Origin: CAUTUX01 sp963532875
GTDB lineage: Bacteria; Bacillota; Clostridia; Christensenellales; CAG-917
Reading direction: 5' to 3'
DNA length: 26,523 nucleotides
Assembly (NCBI GenBank): GCA_963532875.1
Contig: CAUSLO010000014.1
Location: 1-26,523 of the forward strand
Positions 17,123 through 24,173 of the stretch are shown piece after piece (within the stretch, counting starts at the first letter, position 1; each line of letters opens with the position of its first letter). Made by a program: the position numbers and the translations under genes. The notes beneath the pieces are model-generated. The model was not told where the DNA came from and did not search any database. It worked only from the letters and a program-made list of their open reading frames with translations.

Positions 17123-17440
17123 ATCTATACCTTATCTTATTTGGGGTCTAATGTAAATATAACTTGTAGTAAATCGTGTTTTTTATCCCCTTCTTTGGGA
17201 AAGACCACTAGAAATCTTTAGGGAAATTTTTCAAGACCGCCCTCAAAGAGCCCCTTTTTTAAGTTATTACACTAGAAAAGTTTAGGCTGATAAATTTAGA
17301 GGGTGAACATTACAATCAGTACAATTTGTGACTGGTAGTTTTGCTCTCATCGCATTCTAGATATGCTTAAAAAATCACAACAGTCATTAACTGAACATAA
17401 ATATCTCTAGCGGTTGTATAAGATTACAGATTACCTTATG
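17123..17440. other. 318-base intergenic region with a 16-base direct repeat
   Basis: No convincing gene or RNA was seen here. It holds two copies of ACTAGAAA-NN-TTTAGG, at 17207-17222 and 17271-17286, 64 bases apart and differing only at the two central bases. Each copy is itself an imperfect palindrome (CTAGAAANNTTTAG). They lie about 85-165 bases upstream of the ribbon-helix-helix gene and downstream of guaA. They may be operators or the relics of an insertion. No strong intrinsic terminator for guaA is visible. Confidence 0.5.
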
Positions 17441-18391
17441 TTATTCCCACTCTATCGTTGCTGATGGCTTGTCGGTAATATCGTATACTACTCTATTTAC
17501 GCCCTTTACTTCACTTGTGATTCTATGTGCTATCTCTTTCAAGACTGGGAATGGAATAGATACTGCATCTGCTGTAACAGCATCAAAAGTATTAACTGCT
17601 CTCAACGCTATTAGGTTCGCATAAGTACGACATCCTTCGCTGTCTACGCCTGTCGTTTTACAATCTGTCAACACTGCAAAATATTGCCAAATATTCTTAT
17701 TAAGTTCTTTCTCTTCTATGACTTCACGATATATCGCATCTGCTTCTTTTAAAATATTTAATTTTTCTTTTGTGATTTCTCCCAATACACGAACGCCTAG
17801 CCCTGGTCCAGGGAATGGTTGTCTATCAACTATAAAGTCTGGTAGTCCTAACTCTCTACCAATTTCTCTAACTTCATATTTATACAAATCACGCAAAGGT
17901 TCTACGATGCCTTCAAATCCGATGTCTTCTGGCAAACCACCAACATTATGATGCGACTTTACCAATTTCCCATTCTTTTCAGTTCCACTCTCGATGACGT
18001 CTGGCAAAATTGTGCCTTGCGCAAGGAAATGAATTTTGCCTAATTTCTTTGCTTCCTCTTCAAAAACTTTAACAAATTCTTTTCCTATTACTTTTCTTTT
18101 TTGCTCAGGGTCAGTTACTCCCTTCAACTTTGTTAAAAATCTATTTTCTGCATCAACTGAAATTAAGTTTATTCCAAATTGTTTTTCAAAAACTTCTCTC
18201 ACTTGTTCTGGCTCATTCTTTCTTAAAAGTCCATGATTAACAAAAACACAATATAAACTATCTGGACATGCCTTATGTAAAAGTGCTGCACACACTGAAC
18301 TATCTACCCCTCCAGATAACCCTAATAAAACTTTTTTGCCTTGTATTTTATTTCTTAAATCCTCAATAATTTTGTTTGTATCGTACGACAT
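17441..18391 (-). CDS. guaA: GMP synthase, ATP-pyrophosphatase subunit only (GuaA C-terminal type)
   Basis: This protein aminates XMP to GMP using ATP and ammonia. It contains only the ATP-pyrophosphatase and dimerisation domains. The P-loop is LSGGVDSS (about residues 25-32), SHHNVGG and the PFPGPGLGVR segment form the XMP/dimer region, and DKPSATIEWE is the typical GuaA C-terminus. Bacterial GuaA is normally about 510 residues with an N-terminal glutamine amidotransferase; here the protein is 316 residues and there is no such coding sequence upstream. The start is ATG at 18391, set by GGAGG (18399-18403) at seven bases. The longer frame from a TTG at 18412 is not favoured because the ribosome binding site would lie inside it. 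Ammonia must come from a separate amidotransferase or from free ammonium. Confidence 0.92.
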   Translation of the reverse strand: MSYDTNKIIEDLRNKIQGKKVLLGLSGGVDSSVCAALLHKACPDSLYCVFVNHGLLRKNEPEQVREVFEKQFGINLISVDAENRFLTKLKGVTDPEQKRKVIGKEFVKVFEEEAKKLGKIHFLAQGTILPDVIESGTEKNGKLVKSHHNVGGLPEDIGFEGIVEPLRDLYKYEVREIGRELGLPDFIVDRQPFPGPGLGVRVLGEITKEKLNILKEADAIYREVIEEKELNKNIWQYFAVLTDCKTTGVDSEGCRTYANLIALRAVNTFDAVTADAVSIPFPVLKEIAHRITSEVKGVNRVVYDITDKPSATIEWE

Positions 18392-18398
18392 AACATTG

Positions 18399-18417
18399 CC
18401 TCCACAAGTCAATTATA
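18399..18417 (-). promoter_or_regulatory. guaA -10 box and ribosome binding site
   Basis: TATAAT on the minus strand (18417 to 18412) is followed by GGAGG (18403 to 18399), giving a leader of under 20 bases before the ATG at 18391. The -35 is not recognisable. The short leader leaves no space for a purine riboswitch. Confidence 0.45.
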
Positions 18418-18488
18418 CTATATGTTTGTTTATTTCATTGAAATATTCATCTAGTATATTTTACTTTTTTTATTTTACGTTAGGGCTT

Positions 18489-18560
18489 GAAAAATAAAAA
18501 GACCCAATCTCCAGTTACTTTCGTAACGGCTTCGAGGGCTTTCTCCCTTTACCTTGGTTC
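18489..18560 (-). terminator. terminator after glnQ with a possible three-way-junction fold
   Basis: Read on the minus strand, a strong hairpin (GTTAC-GAAA-GTAAC extended by CC/GG across one bulged base; 18529 to 18511) is followed by a T-rich tract (18500 to 18489). This suits an intrinsic terminator for the importer operon. Two more helices can form: AGGG/CCCT (18548-18545 with 18538-18535) and an enclosing stem between 18560-18554 and 18507-18501 with one mismatch. The result is a closed three-way junction that abuts the T tract. No known riboswitch consensus was recognised. Confidence 0.65.
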
Positions 18561-18589
18561 ATTTGTTTTAGGTATCAATAATTAATGAC

Positions 18590-19996
18590 TTAGTCTAGTG
18601 CTTTGCTCAAGAACTGCTTTAATTTTGTACTCTTTGGATTTTCAAAGACTTCAGTTGGAGTACCTTCTTCTTCTATAACTCCATCAGCCATAAATATCAC
18701 TCTATCTGACACGCTCTTAGCAAACTCCATTTCATGAGTAACTACAATCATTGTTATATTATCTTTCTTTAAATCCTTGATTACTTGCAAGACCTCATTT
18801 GTTAATTCAGGATCCAATGCACTTGTTGGCTCATCAAAACATAGAATATCTGGAGACATAGCTAATGCTCTAGCAATAGCGACTCTTTGTTGTTGCCCTC
18901 CAGATAACTCACAAGGATATGCTTTGAGTTTTTCTCTTAACCCAACTCTTGCAATTATACTTTCCGCTTGCGTCTTAATACCATCTGCAAATTCTTTTTT
19001 CTTTGCTTTTAATTTCTCGTTTAATTCTTGTTTGCGTTTTTTTTCACTGTTTTTAATTTCTTTGATTTTGGCAGTTATTTGTGGTTTATTGTCCTTTGTT
19101 TGTTCTGCTTTGGCTTTCAGAATGTCCTCTTGATACTTCGATTTAACTTGTTTCAGTTCATATATTTTCTTTAGATATCTTTTTATCTTTTCATCGCAGA
19201 CTTTAATCCTTTCTCTACGTTCGTCATCTATCTCATTATTTTTTACTTTCGTATTCTCTTTTTTTAATTTATCTTTTAATACTGATATTGTTGAATTGAA
19301 CTTATCTCTTAAGGTCTTTCTTCTCTGGGCGTTGATTGCTTTGTCGTTTGTATATGTCTCTTGAATACTTTTGATTTCTTCAAAATCATTTTGTTTTTTC
19401 GCATCACTTAAACTGCTTTTCATAAGTTTAGTCTTCAATTTTAGAGATTCTACAAGTTCTTTGTTTGCGTCAGAGTATTTCCTTTTCTCTCCCTCTATTT
19501 GTTTCTTTATCTCTAAACACTTTTCACAAATTATTTCTTTCTTTATGACTTTGTACTTCTTTATCTTTTCTTTTTGTCTTTCGATTGCGTCCTTATCTAT
19601 TGGATTAATTTCAGAAAATATTTCCTTTCGGTATTCTTCGCATTTTCTTTTAAGATCCATATATGGTGCTAGCGTTACATTTTGAAAAACATTGTAATGT
19701 GGAAAAAGATTAAAGTTTTGAAAGACTAATCCAAATGGTTGCCTTTTCTTTGCCAACTGATTATACGTGAGTTTCTTGTCAACTACTCCATCAAAAAGTA
19801 CTTTGTTGTCTAAGTAGATTTCCCCCTCGTCTGCTAATTCTAAAAAATTGAGACATCTTAGTAGGGTGGTCTTTCCACTGCCAGATGACCCTATAATTGA
19901 AATTACTTCTCCTTGATTTAAATTAAATGATACTCCCTTGAGAACTTCAACATTGTTGAACTTTTTATATAATTTTACAACTTCTAACGTTTTCAT
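18590..19996 (-). CDS. glnQ: polar amino acid ABC transporter ATPase, GlnQ type with large internal insertion
   Basis: The ATP-hydrolysing subunit of an amino acid importer. All catalytic motifs are present: Walker A GSSGSGKT (36-43), Q-loop Q93 in VFQNFNLFPH, signature LSGGQQQR (364-371), Walker B ILCFDEP (384-390), D-loop SALD (392-395) and switch histidine H421. Family members are about 240 residues; this one is 468. The extra sequence, roughly residues 115-338 (DNA 18983-19654), sits in the helical subdomain between Q-loop and signature. It is rich in lysine and glutamate with heptad-like leucine/isoleucine spacing, so probably a long antiparallel coiled coil. It holds a C-x-x-C pair (C157, C160). 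The frame is unbroken and both flanks rejoin the family consensus cleanly, so this is an insertion, not an error. The gene starts one base after the permease stop, with AAGGTG as its ribosome binding site. Confidence 0.93.
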   Translation of the reverse strand: MKTLEVVKLYKKFNNVEVLKGVSFNLNQGEVISIIGSSGSGKTTLLRCLNFLELADEGEIYLDNKVLFDGVVDKKLTYNQLAKKRQPFGLVFQNFNLFPHYNVFQNVTLAPYMDLKRKCEEYRKEIFSEINPIDKDAIERQKEKIKKYKVIKKEIICEKCLEIKKQIEGEKRKYSDANKELVESLKLKTKLMKSSLSDAKKQNDFEEIKSIQETYTNDKAINAQRRKTLRDKFNSTISVLKDKLKKENTKVKNNEIDDERRERIKVCDEKIKRYLKKIYELKQVKSKYQEDILKAKAEQTKDNKPQITAKIKEIKNSEKKRKQELNEKLKAKKKEFADGIKTQAESIIARVGLREKLKAYPCELSGGQQQRVAIARALAMSPDILCFDEPTSALDPELTNEVLQVIKDLKKDNITMIVVTHEMEFAKSVSDRVIFMADGVIEEEGTPTEVFENPKSTKLKQFLSKALD

Positions 19997-19997
19997 C

Positions 19998-20675
19998 TTA
20001 CACCTTATAATAGTCTAGTTTCTTTTCAATGTAGTTAAAAAGCAAGGTCAACAATCCGTTGAATACTAGATAAAACAACCCTGAATATAGGATGACCCAA
20101 TATTTACCTTTATTTGAATAATATTCAGCAAATGCTAGAATTTCTAAAACTCCAAGGATTCTTGCTAACGCTGTATCTTTTACTAGGGTTATAATTTCAT
20201 TAGACATTGGAGTCAAGATTCGTTTAAACAATTGTGGTAATACTATTTTAAAATACGTTTGTGACTTCGACATTCCCAAGACCTTTGCTGCTTCAAATTG
20301 ACCTTTTGGAATGCTCGCAATACCGCCTCTATATATCTCTGAAAAATATGCAGCATAGTTTATTACAAAGGCTATAGCCACAAACACAAAACTAAGTTGT
20401 ACAACTCTTATATTTAACGCTCCAGCGATATCTTTGTTCGGAATCTTAAATACTGCGTATGGAATGAAGGAAACTAATATTATTTGCAATAGCAATGGTG
20501 TTCCTCTCACCACCCATACAAATACTCTGGACAACCATCTCCATGGTTTAAACTTTGAATCAGAACCAAGTGCTATTAACATACCAAAAGGTATTGCCAC
20601 CACTAAGGTGATGGCAAATAGCAACAATGTTCTTCCAAATCCTTCAAATAAATCTAGTGTAATACTTTGTGCCAT
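19998..20675 (-). CDS. polar amino acid ABC transporter permease (HisM/GlnP family)
   Basis: A 225-residue membrane subunit with about five transmembrane helices: roughly 13-37, 60-77, 91-112, 168-184 and 192-214. The conserved VVRGTPLLLQ follows the first loop (55-64). The cytoplasmic EAA loop, EIYRGGIASIPKGQFEAAKV (113-132), is the coupling helix that docks on the ATPase. Only one permease gene is present, so it probably acts as a homodimer. It begins seven bases after the receptor gene stop, but the preceding sequence is all A and T with no Shine-Dalgarno, unlike its two operon neighbours. Translation may depend on coupling with the receptor gene. Confidence 0.94.
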   Translation of the reverse strand: MAQSITLDLFEGFGRTLLLFAITLVVAIPFGMLIALGSDSKFKPWRWLSRVFVWVVRGTPLLLQIILVSFIPYAVFKIPNKDIAGALNIRVVQLSFVFVAIAFVINYAAYFSEIYRGGIASIPKGQFEAAKVLGMSKSQTYFKIVLPQLFKRILTPMSNEIITLVKDTALARILGVLEILAFAEYYSNKGKYWVILYSGLFYLVFNGLLTLLFNYIEKKLDYYKV

Positions 20676-20681
20676 GTTTTA

Positions 20682-21578
20682 TTATTTTTTCTTTATTAAC
20701 AACTCTTCTGCTGAAGATCCTGACTCAACACCAATTGTTATGCTCTTGTTCTTTAATAGTGCATCTGCAGTTGTATACTTGCTTGCATCTTTTGCTTTAA
20801 CTAATGGCATTTGCTCATTTGTTAAATATTCTAATGAAAGTTCAAATATGTTCTTTCTCTCTTCATTAACTGTAAAGTTGTTCCATATCAAATCAATGCT
20901 TCCTGTTGCAATTTCGTTTTCTTTGTTTTTCCATGAAATAACTTTGAACTCAAGTTCTATGTTTGTGCTATATAATGTATTCAAATATGTAACTATTGAT
21001 TGTGCTAAAGCAGTTTCATATCCTGTCCATTCTTTACCATCTTGATATGAGGCTGGCTCAAGTAATGTAACCCCTACTACTAGTTTCTTCTTTGCTACAA
21101 CATTGTTCCATGAATTATCTGTTGCATTTGTGATTGGATTTACTGCATCTTTAGTTAATGAGTAATTCTTCTCAATTCCGTATGGCTCATATATTGTCTT
21201 CTTAAGTGCATCATTTTGTGCAACAGCAATTAAGCCTTCATTAATTTTTTGAATTAGTGCTTTATTACCTTTCTTTGCCCCTACCGCAAATGTTTCCTTA
21301 CCTAATACGATATTTTCTAATGCCTTAAGTGATGAATCTTTTTTCTCATAGTATCTTGCCATTATGGAATCAATTACTGCCATATCAATATCGTTACCTA
21401 GTTTGCTAATTGCATCTGCTTGTGAGCCATATGCAACAACTTCTTTACCAAATAAATACTTGTCTGTATTAGAACCCTTGTTCACCTTCTTAGTGCATCC
21501 TGTTGCAGCGAACATAATCACCAAAACTGATGCAACCGCTATAAACATACTTAAAAACTTCTTTGCTCTTGTTTTCAT
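20682..21578 (-). CDS. amino acid ABC transporter substrate-binding lipoprotein, apparently circularly permuted
   Basis: A lipoprotein receptor of the SBP_bac_3 type, 298 residues from the ATG at 21578. That start is set by AAGGAG nine bases upstream; the frame stays open to a TTG at 21596. The lipobox ATGC puts the lipidated cysteine at C28. Domain order is reversed. Residues about 44-138 match the second half of the family (VVAYGSQADAISKL, DIDMAVIDSIMARYY, FAVGAKKGNKALIQKINEGL, and an ending like IYEPYGI). Residues about 160-298 match the first half (KKLVVGVTLLEPASYQ, WTGYETALAQSIVTYL, GSIDLIWNNFTVNEERKN) and stop after SITIGVESGSSAEELL, exactly where the second half normally continues. No leftover coding sequence lies downstream. 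Substrate is unknown; the nearby methionine genes hint at a sulfur amino acid. Confidence 0.85.
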   Translation of the reverse strand: MKTRAKKFLSMFIAVASVLVIMFAATGCTKKVNKGSNTDKYLFGKEVVAYGSQADAISKLGNDIDMAVIDSIMARYYEKKDSSLKALENIVLGKETFAVGAKKGNKALIQKINEGLIAVAQNDALKKTIYEPYGIEKNYSLTKDAVNPITNATDNSWNNVVAKKKLVVGVTLLEPASYQDGKEWTGYETALAQSIVTYLNTLYSTNIELEFKVISWKNKENEIATGSIDLIWNNFTVNEERKNIFELSLEYLTNEQMPLVKAKDASKYTTADALLKNKSITIGVESGSSAEELLIKKK

Positions 21579-21608
21579 TTTTTCTATCTCCTTCAATTTG
21601 ATATTTTT

Positions 21609-21637
21609 AGTTTACTTTATCACGTTAAAGTAGTAAA
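21609..21637 (-). promoter_or_regulatory. promoter with operator-like palindrome for the amino acid importer
   Basis: On the minus strand, TTTACT (21637 to 21632) and TAAACT (21614 to 21609) are 17 bases apart. The interval holds an inverted repeat, ACTTTA-six bases-TAAAGT (21614-21619 and 21626-21631 on the plus strand). A protein bound there would occlude polymerase. Both boxes are only 4/6 matches to consensus, so an activator or weak basal expression is possible. Confidence 0.5.
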
Positions 21638-21651
21638 GCGTTTTGAGCACA

Positions 21652-21684
21652 AAAATGCTATATTTTGCTGTTTTTAAGCATTTT
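21652..21684 (-). terminator. weak candidate terminator at the end of metA
   Basis: On the minus strand, AAAATGC (21684 to 21678) pairs with GCATTTT (21658 to 21652) and is followed by one further T (21651). The stem is 7 bp but mostly A-T, the loop is about 19 bases, and the first arm overlaps the metA stop codon. Termination efficiency would be modest. Confidence 0.4.
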
Positions 21685-22888
21685 AGTAGTTTAATTTACG
21701 AATTTCACCATTAACTTTGTGAATTACTACGTGTCCACTGTTATTTTTGGCAAGAGTTTTTGCAAATTCTATTGCTTCTTCTTGGGTTGGGAAGAATTGA
21801 ATTGTTTTTTCTGATCCTTCTTTTCTTACTCTCCATTCTTTATAACGATCATGTTCATCATCTTTATTTTGTGAAACATGATATCTATTGACTGTTTGTG
21901 TCTCAACTACCTTTTCTTCAGGCTTCTTTCCTACCTTTGACTTATCATCTTTCTTTTTCTTACACATAAAGTCCTCCTCTATTTCTTTAAACTCAAATGG
22001 AGTTACTTGATATACATAATAGTTAAGCCAGTTATAGAACAACAAATTCGCTGTTGATTTCCACTTCATGTCGATTTCATCTGAAATTTCATTAACAAAA
22101 TAGTTCTCTGGCTTTTTAATTTTAATGCCTTTCTTCAAATCCCTTAAATATTCTTTCTTTAATGTATCGCTATCGTATTCTGCGTGCCCAGTAAAAAAGA
22201 AACTTCTGTTGTCATGTGTTTTTAATATAGATATTCCTGCAACGTCTGAATATGCTAGCACTTTAACTTTTCTACTCTTCCATACTTGTTCGTTATCAAT
22301 TTCTGTATATCTTGAATGAGGAATAAAGAACGTATCGTCCATACCTTTTAATAACATGTCATTTGCCGCTGCTGCTTTAGTTCCATATACTCCAAATAAC
22401 TTTTCTGGCAATTCTCTCTTCTGTATGTTAAATAAATGATATAGAGCTGCTTGTGCACCCCAACAAATATATATTGTACTGGTTACATGAGTTTGTGCCC
22501 AGTCAATAATGTCTTCTAATTCTTCCCAATAGTCAACATCTTCAAAAGGTATTGTTTCTACAGGAGCCCCAGTAACTATCATTCCATCAAATTGACGTTT
22601 CCTTATTTTGTCTAGTTCAATGTAGAAACGATCTAAGTGATCTTTTGACGTATTCTTGCTCTTATGTGTTGCTGTCTTAATAAACGTAACGTTTACTTGC
22701 AATGGTGTGTTCCCAAGTAATCTTAACAATTGTGTTTCTGTCTCAACCTTTGTTGGCATCAAATTAACAATCGCTACTTCTATAGGGCGAATATCTTGTT
22801 GTACTGCCCTTGCCGTCTGCATAGTAAATATTTTCTCTTTATTTAAAATATTGTTTGCTGGCAAATCTGATGGTATTATTATTGGCAT
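21683..22888 (-). CDS. metA: homoserine O-acetyltransferase MetA with C-terminal DUF2188-like domain
   Basis: It acylates homoserine, the first step of methionine synthesis. Catalytic C142 (ICWGAQAALYH), H235 and E237 (TGHAEYD) are all present. Residue 111 is glutamate (TGAPVET), which in Bacillus cereus MetA marks acetyl-CoA use, whereas glycine marks succinyl-CoA. Normal MetA ends near residue 305. This one continues for 95 more residues: a lysine-rich linker (309-328) and then residues about 333-401, which match the small DUF2188 fold, with YHVSQN, EWRVRKEGSEK, TQEEAIEFAKTLAKNN and VVIHKVNGEIR as landmarks. The frame is continuous. A strong AAGGAGG precedes the ATG, and the gene starts 13 bases after metY. 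MetY next door uses the O-acetylhomoserine product. Confidence 0.95.
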   Translation of the reverse strand: MPIIIPSDLPANNILNKEKIFTMQTARAVQQDIRPIEVAIVNLMPTKVETETQLLRLLGNTPLQVNVTFIKTATHKSKNTSKDHLDRFYIELDKIRKRQFDGMIVTGAPVETIPFEDVDYWEELEDIIDWAQTHVTSTIYICWGAQAALYHLFNIQKRELPEKLFGVYGTKAAAANDMLLKGMDDTFFIPHSRYTEIDNEQVWKSRKVKVLAYSDVAGISILKTHDNRSFFFTGHAEYDSDTLKKEYLRDLKKGIKIKKPENYFVNEISDEIDMKWKSTANLLFYNWLNYYVYQVTPFEFKEIEEDFMCKKKKDDKSKVGKKPEEKVVETQTVNRYHVSQNKDDEHDRYKEWRVRKEGSEKTIQFFPTQEEAIEFAKTLAKNNSGHVVIHKVNGEIRKLNY

Positions 22889-22901
22889 TATTATCTCCTC
22901 C

Positions 22902-24167
22902 TTATAAAGCCTGGCTCAAATCTAAAATAATATCCTCAACATTCTCAATTCCGCAAGACAATCTAATCAATCCTGGTGAAATACCGGCTTCTAATAACTC
23001 TTGCTCTGTTAATTGTCTATGGGTAGAACTCGCTGGATGCAAAATACAACTTTTTGCATCTGCTACATGTGTCTCAATACTGATTAGTTTCAATTTTTTC
23101 ATGAACTCTTCTGCACTCTTTCTGTCGCCTTTAACTTCAAAACTAATTACCCCACATGACTTCCCTTTATTGAAATATTTTTTTGCTAACTTATAATCGC
23201 TATCTGTTTTTAATCCTGGATACTTAACCATTGACACTTTATCACTGCTGGCTAAGAATTCTGCTACCTTCTGTGCGTTATATACATGCCTTTCCATGCG
23301 AACTGCAAGACTCTCTAAGCCCAAGTTGATGATGAATGCATTCTGTGGTGATTGGCACATTCCGAAATCTCGCATTAATTGCGAAATACATTTAGTTATA
23401 TATGCCTTTTCGCCAAAATCTCTTGTATAGACAACTCCGTGATAACTTGGATCTGGTGTTGTTAATCCTTCAAATTTTCCACTTGCTTCCCAATCAAAAC
23501 GACCGCTATCAACAATAACGCCACCAACTGTTGATCCATGACCATCCATGTACTTTGTCGTTGAATGAGTAACTATATCTGCTCCAAACTCAATTGGCTT
23601 GCAATGTATTGGTGTAGCAAACGTATTGTCCACAATCAAAGGAATTCCATTTTCATGTGCAACTTGTGCGAATTGACTTATATCAAAAACTGATAATGAA
23701 GGATTTGAGATGGTCTCCCCAAAAATGGCTTTTGTATTTTCTTTAATTGCGTCGTTTATTTCTTTTTTGCTTGCCTTTGGTGATATGAAGGTAACCTCTA
23801 TTCCCATCTTCTTTAGTGTCGTTGAAAATAAATTATACGTACCACCATATATCTGTGATGATGACAAGATATGATCTCCAGCATTTGCAATATTAAAAAC
23901 TGCCATGAAATTTGCAGCTTGACCAGATGATGTAAGCACGCTTGCTATTCCAGCTTCCAACTCTGCAATCTTTACTGCTACCATATCTGTAGTTGGATTT
24001 TGCAACCTAGAATAAAAGTACCCACTGGCTTCTAAATCAAAATTTTTAGCCATATCCTCAGATGTATCATACTTGAATGTCGTACTTTGTATGATTGGTA
24101 TCTGACGCCCTTCTCCATTCTTTGGTTTATAGCCTTCATGTATACATTTTGTCTCTATTTGGCTCAT
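22902..24167 (-). CDS. metY: O-acetylhomoserine sulfhydrylase (O-acetylhomoserine aminocarboxypropyltransferase)
   Basis: A 421-residue PLP enzyme of the Cys/Met metabolism family that makes homocysteine from O-acetylhomoserine and sulfide. PLP lysine K205 lies in HSTTKYMDGHGSTVGG. YSRLQNPT (52-59) gives the tyrosine and arginine that contact the cofactor phosphate of the partner subunit, and SSGQAA (80-85) binds the phosphate. The long form (about 420-430 residues, with the LTTPDPSYHGVVY segment) separates it from cystathionine gamma-synthase and methionine gamma-lyase, which are nearer 390. The ATG at 24167 is preferred to a GTG two codons upstream because AGGTGAT lies properly before it. 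It follows smpB by 6 bases and precedes metA. Confidence 0.94.
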   Translation of the reverse strand: MSQIETKCIHEGYKPKNGEGRQIPIIQSTTFKYDTSEDMAKNFDLEASGYFYSRLQNPTTDMVAVKIAELEAGIASVLTSSGQAANFMAVFNIANAGDHILSSSQIYGGTYNLFSTTLKKMGIEVTFISPKASKKEINDAIKENTKAIFGETISNPSLSVFDISQFAQVAHENGIPLIVDNTFATPIHCKPIEFGADIVTHSTTKYMDGHGSTVGGVIVDSGRFDWEASGKFEGLTTPDPSYHGVVYTRDFGEKAYITKCISQLMRDFGMCQSPQNAFIINLGLESLAVRMERHVYNAQKVAEFLASSDKVSMVKYPGLKTDSDYKLAKKYFNKGKSCGVISFEVKGDRKSAEEFMKKLKLISIETHVADAKSCILHPASSTHRQLTEQELLEAGISPGLIRLSCGIENVEDIILDLSQAL

Positions 24168-24173
24168 TATCAC

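Noticed and set aside
17230..17262. terminator-like CCCTCAAAGAGCCCC followed by T run, plus strand
   Set aside because: The C-rich segments do not pair with each other, and no plus-strand gene ends there.
18392..18412. TTG start extending guaA by seven residues
   Set aside because: The extension would contain the GGAGG ribosome binding site that serves the ATG at 18391.
18404..18480. purine or other riboswitch upstream of guaA
   Set aside because: The likely -10 box is less than 30 bases from the start codon, and no riboswitch core consensus was recognised.
19371..19685. 104-codon frame on the plus strand opposite glnQ
   Set aside because: It is the antisense shadow of the lysine-rich insert; the repeated F, S and L content is what the complement of K/E codons produces, and no ribosome binding site is present.
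20434..21045. 203-codon frame on the plus strand opposite the receptor and permease
   Set aside because: Both strongly supported genes are on the other strand; the protein has no recognisable motifs.
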